This document shows positions 27,101 to 33,998 of a stretch of 64,000 nucleotides of DNA, in pieces (within the stretch, counting starts at the first letter, position 1; the number at the start of each line of letters is the position of its first letter). Below the pieces are notes generated by a model. It was not told the DNA's origin. It did no database searches and saw nothing but the letters and a program-made list of their open reading frames with translations. The position numbers were made by a program, and so were the translations under genes. Source of the DNA: JADJPF01 sp964492845 (lineage in GTDB: Bacteria > Acidobacteriota > Blastocatellia > Chloracidobacteriales > JADJPF01); contig CAZBMZ010000008.1 of the NCBI GenBank assembly GCA_964492845.1, forward strand, positions 1-64,000. Reading direction: 5' to 3'.

Positions 27101-28831
27101 CAGCAAAACACGGTTAGCATTTTTAGCAGCAATTTTATCTAATAGCTGAATTAACAAGGTTCTTTCAACATTTCTTTGTCCAAGTGACACATGGGCATCA
27201 GCTATTTTTAAGGTAACTTCATTATAATTTGGTGCATTAGGAAATTTTGTTTGAAATTGTTTACCTAATTCAATAACTAATTTATGTTCACCAAATCCGC
27301 CAAACATTGCCATTAAATCTTGATACATCAAAGGCAGTTTATCAGACTTAGCATATTCTTGTTGAAAGCTATTAAAAATTTGATAAGCAAAAGCACGATT
27401 AAAATATGAGCCTGCGCTACTTTCTTTTTGCTGAAATTCATAGCCAAGATTACTGTTAGAAAGAATTAAGGAAAGTACTCCATTAAGTAGACCTGGACTT
27501 TGATCTACAGTAGCAATATCACGGTATAAAGATAAATCGCCGCTACTTAATCGAATAGGTTGAGAGCTAGCATCCATCAGCACCTTAAACAATCGATAAA
27601 GATATTTTTCTCGTTCGCTACTGCCCGTTTTTAATCCTTCGGAAAGATAAAGAGTATAAAGATATTTGGAAGCCTCATCATACTGACCGATTGAAATATA
27701 AAGACCAGCTAAAGTTTCTAGCTCTGAGTTTTTCCAATTAGCTTGTTCACCGCGTTTTTTCTCATAGTTTTTTAGCAGATTAAAAGCTAGAGGGTTATTG
27801 TTTTCATAAAGATATATGTTAAAAAGCCTTGAGATGCTATCAAAGCTAGCATTGCTATTAGTTTGAGTTTGTAAAGTACGCCGATAGTTGCGGTAGCGGC
27901 CAAATTTTCTTAATAACTCATAAAAGTCTGTAGCAATTTCACTTGACCAAAGCGGGTCAAAAGCTTGTTTATAAACGTCCTCTGCCTTGGTTCTATCGCC
28001 TAGTTTTTCATAAACTGATGCACGAGTTTGCAGAAAATAGCGTAGTTCTCCTGGATATCTTCCTTGATAAGCATCTAAAACATTGATTGCTTCTGAGTAT
28101 TTTCTTTTTAATGTTAATTCTTCAAGGTAGCTTTTAACTAAACCTACATTTTGTTTATCAGTCTCTAGTAATTCCTTATAAGCAGCTTCAACAGAAAAAG
28201 TTTTTAGAGCATGATTTTTAACAACAGAAATAATTTCTCTATAAACTAGCTCACGTTCTTCTATTCGTAAATTAGTAGCAAGTTGTTGTAAAACCTCAAC
28301 TTGTTGCTGAAATAATGCTCGATTATGATAAAAATTAGCTTGCCGACGAAGTGCAGGTGCAGAATTATTACTTAATTCTACAAATTGCTTCATATGTTTG
28401 TCAGCTTGGTCAAAACTTTCCAAACGTTCTGCTAAAGATGTTGCAACTAGTTGAAGGCGTGGATCCTTTGGATATTTAGCAATTAAATTTTCAACTTGTT
28501 TTTTAGCATCAGGAAAAGCGCGAATTAAACGACTAGTTGTACCAAAAAATTCTTCTGAAGTATAAAGCGCGTTATCCAAGTCAGATTGTGAAGCTAAATT
28601 TGGATTAGCAGCAACTAAGGGTAAGATTCTATTGCCTTTAGAAGTTTCCGCAAGCTTTTTATCTAAAACGGTTTTAGGTGCTTTATCAGAAAGTTTTTGT
28701 CCTGGTGCAACTTTGTCCAAGCCTCCTTTTTGAGGTGGGCGTTTTTGTTGTGTAGTGTCGGCTTGTGGGGACAAAGTAGAAATTATCAAAACTGTAAAAA
28801 TAACTGCTAGTAAAGTAACTTTGCGTCTCAT
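21179..28831 (-). CDS. Giant secreted TPR-repeat protein (2550 residues)
   Basis: A signal peptide at residues 1-24 (LLAVIFTVLIISTL) precedes about 2500 residues of helical repeats, mostly tetratricopeptide-like, with recurring A..Y...L..A.. patterns and short low-complexity acidic inserts such as DEGSEEYYEENSSSDSS near residue 2410. No enzymatic motif is visible. It would form one very long periplasmic superhelix scaffold. The start ATG 28831 has an excellent SD (AGGAGG) and follows the VIT-VWA gene by 11 nt; the stop lies 4 nt before the DUF3352-like gene. Pairing of VWA and TPR proteins has a precedent in Bat-type operons, but this size is unusual. It is uninterrupted by frameshifts. Confidence 0.9.
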   Translation of the reverse strand: MRRKVTLLAVIFTVLIISTLSPQADTTQQKRPPQKGGLDKVAPGQKLSDKAPKTVLDKKLAETSKGNRILPLVAANPNLASQSDLDNALYTSEEFFGTTSRLIRAFPDAKKQVENLIAKYPKDPRLQLVATSLAERLESFDQADKHMKQFVELSNNSAPALRRQANFYHNRALFQQQVEVLQQLATNLRIEERELVYREIISVVKNHALKTFSVEAAYKELLETDKQNVGLVKSYLEELTLKRKYSEAINVLDAYQGRYPGELRYFLQTRASVYEKLGDRTKAEDVYKQAFDPLWSSEIATDFYELLRKFGRYRNYRRTLQTQTNSNASFDSISRLFNIYLYENNNPLAFNLLKNYEKKRGEQANWKNSELETLAGLYISIGQYDEASKYLYTLYLSEGLKTGSSEREKYLYRLFKVLMDASSQPIRLSSGDLSLYRDIATVDQSPGLLNGVLSLILSNSNLGYEFQQKESSAGSYFNRAFAYQIFNSFQQEYAKSDKLPLMYQDLMAMFGGFGEHKLVIELGKQFQTKFPNAPNYNEVTLKIADAHVSLGQRNVERTLLIQLLDKIAAKNANRVLLGSSRTVASPDPEIENVVEEVVQDIQFFSDTYNPVWMSRDNGNENYNTNYNTYSTDGGVSYSAVLERIVSSFGTEGKKQETLKFFSDELKKHPKEEGLYERMLTWLESAKLFNEQFKVYTAAIDNFQENSWYHKLARWYIRNKKRDEFQKYSKEVVEVFDQDDIKEYLERFSAMQYSNITDVNYDSNLYFQLYSYALKRFPHNVNFVNGLLRYYAAQKNWAEWERLSFEYYACDPTIKENLLRYLASNKKLTAKYKEAQQKATSSLAYQMFTADAAIKLSHFDEALETYKLLVANYPGETQYSIRLADLARSFSYQDEKFAEESAKVYMQLARIYPTNHEYKTKAGEVLADISNFADARQLWDTILTNELGVANTYLEVASIYWDYYQYDDAIRVIQDYRANSNDKTALAYKLGAIYEGKNDWKQAINEYVSVLSETGPGRDVVIKRLVQLAPRRDFAQVIARSYQQQSSSSPDNWLLALGFSEYLRSSGQESQADNLLREQVAQRKDLEFLETARDIFHREGLSADEESTILRLSQLARDEREAMKYRLQLGAFYEQKRNLDKASTIFDQLLAEYPSNLGVIQEASQYYSRSGLVDKSIALYKQTINRAQGDYRRQFTLQLANRLEKANKLTEAEEVLRAWYKDNPLDNEFFRNLVSLLGKSNKQDALVELYQAALKQPATSGLEGDEAKFYVINVRLAMIETLAKLNRHSEVVDQYIEVINRQFDNSAVIDAAFRYAQANNQLERFTKYYEDLSKKSNKDYRWNLVLSSIYGANGDVTKQIDQYKFALVNEPQRLDLRTTLAELYTREQRYDEAVTALKRNFEIDGNNPDWLTKIAVVQIQAGKPDAAVTTLRDGLARNPKVTALLLFNAGKLLADRGYTKQAFDFYKDAIALVRSKPTQEYIGVEQVSDYGLALLKNTSPVSTYQQLKDLENMLKAIPGEEDGNNNAANSKYAVESFLRDRFGSQILAIASPKERLDLADLLATSVKNIKAYDNDSEAELRKVLSLAEAGGLTELQENLLGKMKELSANSVSKYYNNVIALMGFYERYGLYAKAAEMLQGERKLGRWQTRKDQQTAIDWDRTYYELASEYWQKAGMADKELALLSEYYASRSGEATTDNSQLVQRYFTLLVELNRADELKQIAAKSNPYQLQLINFLILKRDKDLAIQAIENSKFSQAWKTSRRAQVGLYFQDTSSNVEKSFQTALDIKTIGQMVLAPPNGDKVLIGSDWYSAASNYGVWLSLSTDKASQSRKYIIARAEDKPQAAVAQLELANFYINSKTFDLAEQHLTLAGELAPNSPAIIVAQGNYHFMQGNRDKALASWNSLIAKRNSSLLQYTSYFDALASHNLTEQALPAVGRFLSKALTKVNWDSLSPFIRKVAIAGKTPVLSNAVADMFYQVIRDNPNNLKLGQMLIQEDLLTSVDAKTILFRVMLERYQETLLAVNSTGGTYRDGEYYYSESAKNLLDQHERKFIDFLIGQSQFDQAKQNIRYMQESHNDLSLPATPEWMEMAQAAIELRTKNVDTAIALIRRYVGLDRTSDESIADDRYLKAYTLLVNEKQAEAADQILYDYYQKQLRIGQGTIANYSGIAGVEFRRGRSKEALEFLQRMVAIIGSDQAAISAGKLAESYGFHKEAFDWREKAAKLNPSIGENRLELARNAALVGQNQLGVDLLKSLIENRETDNTLRAQAIALIPTVAGKDASNVLAAFQNNPDYSAQLVTAGLLVATNRKAEARTILQQAGKLTTAAQARLMLAALEFSESTANAKTALQNALYSDGKSVIKEAIAFNQIDPRALLVETFISNNQLNAALAFSPIQVKRELLVDEGSEEYYEENSSSDSSNPTRLRSFNYEQVIVIDNKAKYFTLAELARQRREDTEVKLLSALIDVSIEVRDLNQAVSLIKIYQAKVNSPEQFKLLEGKRKGLVAQLNSTQVIEQESLKLGTELTQSVLDQQLTKSIGETNISSEEGF

Positions 28832-28842
28832 TGCTTGTCCTC

Positions 28843-31239
28843 CTATTGTCCTAACACTTCAATTAAAAGTTCTGTGCTGCTGTTATTGTGTGCAAAGTCT
28901 TCTGCACTAACAATTAACTGGTATCTTCCGGCAGGTAGCCCTATTGGAATATGTAAACGACCCACATTAGCCTTTTCTTTTTCATTCCAAACAATTGCAA
29001 TGGGTTGTGAACCAAATAAACGTGCAGTAATTCGGCGAGTATCTCGATCAGCTTTTACTTTTACAAGTAAATCTGTTCCAGATTGAATAGTTTGATTACT
29101 TAGTCCAACTTCTAAGTTAGGAGGTCTGCTATCAATAACAAAACTCTTTTCTTCTTCATAAACACGGTTATTGCTATCAACTAAAATCAATCTAGCGTTA
29201 TAACTACCGTCCTGCATTGTTTTTGGAGCTAAAAAGCGAGTTTCCCAAATATCTTCATTTTCTAAATAAGTTAATTGTTTACTTAATCCAAAAGGAAAAA
29301 CAGCAACTACAGAAACAATTGATTTATCAGTACGAACTCTTAAGACAGGATCTCCAGGCTTTATAATACGCGGACGCAGCAAAGAACGAGGTGCGGCTAA
29401 AAATGCGGTATAAGGCGTAACAAATTTATATTTTTTAGATAGAGCAATAATTTCATTTATTGCTGCTTCAGTTTCACCATTTAAGGCAATTTCTCGTAGC
29501 AATGCGTCAACACGAGATTTAGCCCAAACCCTAGGTAAATGTCCATAAGTTGTATCTAGCTCAGGTAATTTTACAACTTCGTTTAAGCTGATAGCGTCGC
29601 TTCCTTGTTGACCAGAAATACTAATAGCTGTTTTTTCCATTGGCCGACGATAACGCCCAACAAACGCAAACCTTGAGCCATCATAAGAAAGCCGGTCAAT
29701 ATCTGGGTAAACTTGATAATAATTGCTAGTGTTATCTACTGAGTCAATGGAAATCATTCCAATATTTTCTATTACTGGTTTTCCAACTTTGTCAAAAAAT
29801 GCTGCTAATCTAAAATCAAGATCTTCAGTTTCACGCGCCCAAGTAAAAAATCCATTGCTACCGCGAACTAGCTCGCTTAAAACTTGGGTGTTAGTATCGC
29901 TACCTATTCCAAAAACATAAAGACGAGCAATTTTATTATTTTCTTTGTCAAAATTAGTTTTTATTTTGCGAAGTGATGTAGAAGTTAGCGTAGAGTTACC
30001 ATCAGTAATTAATACAATATTACGTTCATTTCCTGGCAGTTCTTTTGCAACCGTTAAACCAGCTTTTAAGCCTGCCATAAGGTCAGTTCCGCCAGTTAAA
30101 TAGCTATTGCGGATAAAGAAAATTGCTTTTTCTACATTATCCCCTGTTGCTGAAACTGCCCCTTTAGAAAAAGTATTAATATCATCATTAAAAAGAACTA
30201 GATTAAAGCTATCTTCTGGTTTTAGTTGGTGTAGAAAATATTCTATTGCTTCAATAGATTTTTCTAATTTCTCCCAACGCATTGATAAAGAAGTATCTAG
30301 CATTAAAACTACTGATCGTGGAGCAGTTTTTGCAGCCTTGTTTGTTCCGCTAAAAACTACACTTGCTTCAAAATAACCATCTGGATTAAGGTTTGCTCGT
30401 GCTGGATCACGAAGTTCTAAAGGAGAAATTTTTTCTGGTGCGCGATAAGCAATAAACTGTAGTTCGCTCTTAGGTACATTTAAGGCGTAATCAAAGGAAA
30501 AATCTTCTTGAAAAGATATTTGGCTAGCTTCATAGCTAGCAACTATTTGTTTTTCGCTTTGTTGATTAAAGGCTAAAGGATACTGTTTACTACGTAAATT
30601 AAAATCTTTAATTTTATATTTGCTATTTATATCTAAATCTAAGCGAAACCCGTTAGCAATTTGTTGACCATAATTTGAAGGCCGTAGTGGAAAAGAAAAA
30701 TAAGACTTTAACCCATCTACAGGCAATATTTCTGTATATTCTAGCTCCATTCGTTTAGTGCTATAGGGTTGAATAGGAGTAATTTTTGTAGAAAATGCTG
30801 ACTCACCTTCTTCAGACTCAAGTAAACCTGGGTCAATATATTGCTGTTTTATCTCTTCATAAATTTCATTAGCCCGACGTTTTTCTATAATGACCCCTGG
30901 AATTCTGACATCTCCATCCCAAACAGCAAAATCTGAAATAATCGCTGTATTAGGAATTGAGAAAACATATTTACCTTCTAAAATACGTCCCGTGTTATTT
31001 GTATAAATTTGCATGATTTTTATTCGTGCAAACTGGTTATTAATACTAACTTTTACTGTCATTTCAGCTAGTGAAAGGGCTGTTTGGGCGGAAAATTCCT
31101 TTGCACCAGGGTTAGTAATTTGGGCATTTCCTGTCAAATCACTAGGGATTAATACGCCTGCTTGACCATAAATTTTATTTGGAAAAAATGCTAGAAATAG
31201 AAACAATCCAAGAGTAAGGAAAAGGTTTTGTTTACTCAC
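28843..31239 (-). CDS. VIT and VWA domain protein, secreted (798 residues)
   Basis: A signal peptide (LFLTLGLFLFLAFFP..YG before Q) leads into a VIT domain at about residues 45-185 (conserved RRANEIYEEIKQQ and EYTEILP). A VWA domain follows at about 305-480 with the MIDAS D315-T-S-L-S, a GGTD loop and LITDGN. A beta-rich C-terminal region completes it. The family resembles inter-alpha-trypsin inhibitor heavy-chain-like bacterial proteins that make metal-dependent protein contacts in the envelope. The start is GTG 31239, with AGGAG 8 nt upstream. It is the first gene of the nine-gene minus-strand block, behind a 314-bp leader region. Confidence 0.93.
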   Translation of the reverse strand: MSKQNLFLTLGLFLFLAFFPNKIYGQAGVLIPSDLTGNAQITNPGAKEFSAQTALSLAEMTVKVSINNQFARIKIMQIYTNNTGRILEGKYVFSIPNTAIISDFAVWDGDVRIPGVIIEKRRANEIYEEIKQQYIDPGLLESEEGESAFSTKITPIQPYSTKRMELEYTEILPVDGLKSYFSFPLRPSNYGQQIANGFRLDLDINSKYKIKDFNLRSKQYPLAFNQQSEKQIVASYEASQISFQEDFSFDYALNVPKSELQFIAYRAPEKISPLELRDPARANLNPDGYFEASVVFSGTNKAAKTAPRSVVLMLDTSLSMRWEKLEKSIEAIEYFLHQLKPEDSFNLVLFNDDINTFSKGAVSATGDNVEKAIFFIRNSYLTGGTDLMAGLKAGLTVAKELPGNERNIVLITDGNSTLTSTSLRKIKTNFDKENNKIARLYVFGIGSDTNTQVLSELVRGSNGFFTWARETEDLDFRLAAFFDKVGKPVIENIGMISIDSVDNTSNYYQVYPDIDRLSYDGSRFAFVGRYRRPMEKTAISISGQQGSDAISLNEVVKLPELDTTYGHLPRVWAKSRVDALLREIALNGETEAAINEIIALSKKYKFVTPYTAFLAAPRSLLRPRIIKPGDPVLRVRTDKSIVSVVAVFPFGLSKQLTYLENEDIWETRFLAPKTMQDGSYNARLILVDSNNRVYEEEKSFVIDSRPPNLEVGLSNQTIQSGTDLLVKVKADRDTRRITARLFGSQPIAIVWNEKEKANVGRLHIPIGLPAGRYQLIVSAEDFAHNNSSTELLIEVLGQ

Positions 31240-31553
31240 AGAGAAAACTCCTAATTGCTCAAGTAAGACTTTTATAAATGGGCTAATAAAGCTTTTTATT
31301 AAGGATTTTAAGAGCTTTATTTTACCTCTTTGTTAAAGAAAAATGCTAGCCAAGTCTATACTATTAATTAATCAGAAAATTAGCGGGAAAAACAGCTTAT
31401 TCTATTGTGGATATCCACATAAATATTTTTAAAGTAAAACTACTTGACAACTTCTTAAATTATCTAAATAAGATTTTTTAAGACAAATTGCCAAGTAGTA
31501 TTTTAATAGTCTATTAACTTAATCCTAACACTAGTCATTAAAAATTGACTATT
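31240..31553. other. 314-bp leader region of the VIT-VWA/TPR block
   Basis: There is no gene here. It should hold the promoter of the nine-gene block, but no convincing -35/-10 pair was found on the minus strand. It contains a 14-bp perfect palindrome at 31406-31419 and a possible hairpin (arms 31285-31293 and 31313-31321, AATAAAGCT and its complement, 19-nt loop) in the expected leader. A TTGACA on the plus strand at about 31444 has no plus-strand gene to serve. Confidence 0.6.
31406..31419. promoter_or_regulatory. 14-bp palindrome TGTGGATATCCACA
   Basis: This is a perfect palindrome in the leader of the nine-gene block. Each half reads as a near-consensus DnaA box (ATATCCACA against TTATCCACA), so two such sites overlap head to head. 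It may be an operator for a dimeric regulator or a DnaA-responsive element; no further boxes cluster nearby, so an origin is unlikely. Confidence 0.4.
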
Positions 31554-32675
31554 TTACTTATTTTTTTGTTGTGTTTTAGCTTGTTCTATAGCAATTTCTC
31601 TAACAGCTTGGAATGAAGTTTCGCTTGCTGCTCCTTCAATTGCCTTAATTGCTAGCTCTTGACCTTGTTTTAAGACTGCTGCTAGTTGTGTAGAAAGATT
31701 AGTAATTTGTGTAGATTGTTTAGCTATAGTTTCTTCTAAAGATTGTACTCTAAGGTCATATACTCGTTTTTTACCTTCAATATCTTTAGCAGCAAGGTCA
31801 GCTTTGATTTTAGCTTGGTGATAAGCAATTCCACTACCTTCTTGCTTAGCTTTCTTGATAGCTGCTTCAAGTTCTTTAGGAAATTCTTCTACTTTAGTTT
31901 TAGCTTCTGTAAATTGTTTTTCTTGTTCAGCTAAAGTTTCTTCTCGTTTTGCCCACTCTTTTTCTTGAATTTCTTTAACAGTTTGTAATTCTTTTTCTAA
32001 CTGTTTTTTCTGCTGTTCATAAGCATCTTTATCTAAGTTTCTACCCTGAGTTAAATTATAAGTATATTCGGTTTGTTCACGGTCTTGAGCTTTTTTATTG
32101 TTTGCATCTCGTTCTTTAACTTTTAGGGTATGCTCATCTTGTTCTTTTTGCCAAGCTTTGCGTTTTTCCAAAATATCTTGTTGGAAATTAGTTTGTTTTG
32201 TTTTTAATTCTTCTTGAAAAGCTTTTGATTTTTCTTCATATTCTTTGATTAAAGCTTCTACTGTACTTTCAGAGACTTCAATATTATACAAAGTTTTTAG
32301 TCTTTCAATCTCTGTAGTAGCAGTTTTACGAAGTTGTTCAAGTGTTGTAGCTTCAGAGGTTAGCTTATCGGAAAGCTCACTAACAGCTTTACCAAACCCT
32401 GGCCTAAGTTGTTTTAGTTCATCAATAATACTTGCTACAGTATAAGTAAGGTTTTGTGTAGTTTCTTCTATAACCACTTTTTTAGCCGGCCCCCTATCGT
32501 TATCAGATTTAGCATCATTATTTACTGCTAATGATTTATTTTCTTTACGTAAAGTATCTAGTTCCTTTTTTAACTTATTCGTTTCTTTAGCTAAGTCGGC
32601 ATGTTCTCCTGCCAACTCATTGTAAGCGTCTAAGATCTCGTTTTTTGTACTTTTAGCAGAAAATTGTTTAGTCAT
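31554..32675 (-). CDS. Long coiled-coil protein (373 residues), paralogue A
   Basis: The product is almost entirely charged Glu/Lys/Gln-rich helix with heptad spacing and no signal peptide or membrane segment, so it is a cytoplasmic coiled coil. It shares a core with its neighbour: Y-T-V-x-S-I near residue 80, F-G then K-L-T about 20 residues later, and a C-terminal Q-x-Q-E-L-A-x-K-A element. It lies 61 nt after paralogue B, whose promoter it probably shares; a GGAG site precedes its ATG. The function is unknown; the position beside the chaperone block suggests, but does not show, a link to proteostasis or filament formation. Confidence 0.8.
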   Translation of the reverse strand: MTKQFSAKSTKNEILDAYNELAGEHADLAKETNKLKKELDTLRKENKSLAVNNDAKSDNDRGPAKKVVIEETTQNLTYTVASIIDELKQLRPGFGKAVSELSDKLTSEATTLEQLRKTATTEIERLKTLYNIEVSESTVEALIKEYEEKSKAFQEELKTKQTNFQQDILEKRKAWQKEQDEHTLKVKERDANNKKAQDREQTEYTYNLTQGRNLDKDAYEQQKKQLEKELQTVKEIQEKEWAKREETLAEQEKQFTEAKTKVEEFPKELEAAIKKAKQEGSGIAYHQAKIKADLAAKDIEGKKRVYDLRVQSLEETIAKQSTQITNLSTQLAAVLKQGQELAIKAIEGAASETSFQAVREIAIEQAKTQQKNK

Positions 32676-32736
32676 TTATTTTGCTCCTTAAGAAAGTTAG
32701 AAGTTTAATTTACTTACAAGAATTTCTTAGCTAAGA

Positions 32737-33738
32737 CTAGGGTTTATTTACGTTATTGGATTTACTAGTACCTTGAACAGCTTTCATTGCTAGTTCTTGA
32801 GCTTGTTTCATACCAGCTTGGAGTTGTTCTGTAAGTTGGGTAAGTTGACTTACTTGTTGTTCAATAGTTTTTTCTAAAGATTTAATCTTTAGCTCATAAA
32901 CTTCTGAATTGGCAGTAACTTCTTTTTCTAGGAGGTTTGCTTTAACTTGTTCAGCTTCATAGGTTTCTTTAATTGCTTCTTCTCTAGCTTTTTTCACAGC
33001 CTTTTCTAGCTCATCTGGCATAGTTGCAACTTTAGCCTTATATTCTTCAAACTTTGGTTGGTTCTCTGCTAATACTCTTTCTCGTTCTTGCCAAACTTTT
33101 TCTTTTTCTTTACCTTTTTCTGCTAAATCTCTTTCTAATTTACGCTTACGTTCTTCATATTGATTAGCTTCAACTTTACGTTGTCTTTCCACTTCATATT
33201 TATAATCTTCTTCTTCACGCTTGCGGTCTTTTTCTAGGGTTGCTTGTTTTTCTGCTAAAAGACGGTCATATTCTTGTTGCTCTTTTTCCCAAGCTAAGTG
33301 TTTTTCATTAATTTCTGTTTCTAGTAACTGATAGGTTTTTGTAGATTCTTCTTCAAAATCCTTTAATTTTTCTTGGTTTTCTCGTTGGAGAATGTCCAGA
33401 GCATCAGCAGCAATACGGGTATTTTGTAGTTCAGCAACTTGATGGGTTGTAACTAAAATGGCATGTTGTAATTCTGTTAGTTTTGTTAACTCTTTTGTGA
33501 GTTTTTCTGTTACTGAATCTATTGTATTACCAAAATCTAATTGTGAGTCAGCTAATCCTTTTACAATACTTTCTACAGTATAATTTGAGGCTTTATCAAC
33601 TACTTCTTTATCTTTTTGTCGCTCTGCTGTTTCTTCTTTTGTTGCAATTAACTGGCTAGCATTTTTTTTGTCTTCTAACAATTGTTGAAAGGCTCTTAAA
33701 ATTTGACTTTTATTGTCATCATTATTTTTTTGTGCCAT
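32737..33738 (-). CDS. Long coiled-coil protein (333 residues), paralogue B
   Basis: A cytoplasmic, highly charged coiled-coil protein, first of a two-gene unit. Shared elements with paralogue A are YTVESI near residue 53, DFG, EKLT and the C-terminal Q-A-Q-E-L-A-M-K-A-V-Q-G. The middle third (residues 140-250) is a nearly continuous run of Lys/Glu/Arg/Gln. The start ATG 33738 has a strong SD (AAGGAG). A near-consensus promoter (33793-33821) and a 22-bp palindrome (33830-33851) lie just upstream, so the pair has its own control separate from the clp genes. No family is recognised. Confidence 0.82.
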   Translation of the reverse strand: MAQKNNDDNKSQILRAFQQLLEDKKNASQLIATKEETAERQKDKEVVDKASNYTVESIVKGLADSQLDFGNTIDSVTEKLTKELTKLTELQHAILVTTHQVAELQNTRIAADALDILQRENQEKLKDFEEESTKTYQLLETEINEKHLAWEKEQQEYDRLLAEKQATLEKDRKREEEDYKYEVERQRKVEANQYEERKRKLERDLAEKGKEKEKVWQERERVLAENQPKFEEYKAKVATMPDELEKAVKKAREEAIKETYEAEQVKANLLEKEVTANSEVYELKIKSLEKTIEQQVSQLTQLTEQLQAGMKQAQELAMKAVQGTSKSNNVNKP

Positions 33739-33792
33739 TGTTACTCCTTAAAATATAAATAGAATTTTTTAGAATTACTTTGTTGTTTGGCG

Positions 33793-33821
33793 AATATAAA
33801 GAACTTTACCTCTTTTGTCAA
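33793..33821 (-). promoter_or_regulatory. Sigma-70-type promoter of the coiled-coil gene pair
   Basis: Read on the minus strand: TTGACA (33821-33816), a 17-bp spacer, then TATATT (33798-33793). The -35 is a perfect consensus match and the -10 matches 5 of 6. Transcription would start near 33786, giving a leader of about 48 nt before the ATG at 33738. It lies between the terminator of the upstream unfoldase gene and the coiled-coil pair, exactly where a promoter is needed. Confidence 0.75.
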
Positions 33822-33829
33822 AATACTTG

Positions 33830-33851
33830 TTAAGCAAAAATTTTTGCTTAA
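33830..33851. promoter_or_regulatory. 22-bp perfect palindrome upstream of the coiled-coil promoter
   Basis: TTAAGCAAAAA followed directly by its reverse complement, 8 bp upstream of the -35 box. On the minus strand it sits where an activator or silencer would bind. On the plus strand it is followed by TTTTT and could look like a terminator, but no plus-strand gene precedes it. Confidence 0.45.
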
Positions 33852-33942
33852 TTTTTACATCAAAAAATCATTTAACTTTTTTAGTATAGCAAAATATAAC
33901 CAAAATAACAACACTATTTTTCTTATTTTTCTCCTAAAAATT

Positions 33943-33971
33943 AAAAAGCGTAACTTTTTAGAGTTACGCTT
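33943..33971 (-). terminator. Rho-independent terminator of the ClpA/ClpC-like gene
   Basis: A 10-bp perfect stem (AAGCGTAACT, arms 33946-33955 and 33962-33971) has a 6-nt loop. On the minus strand it is followed by TTTTTAATTTTT. It starts 28 nt after the stop of the unfoldase gene and marks the end of the chaperone block. Confidence 0.88.
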
Positions 33972-33998
33972 AAAGAAAAATTAAATGATTTATTTGGC

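Noticed and set aside
31444..31475. Plus-strand TTGACA with a possible -10
   Set aside because: No plus-strand gene lies downstream; the next genes in both directions are on the minus strand.
33787..33984. Open frame on the plus strand, 65 codons
   Set aside because: It covers the promoter, the palindrome and the terminator of minus-strand genes, is low complexity and has no ribosome binding site.
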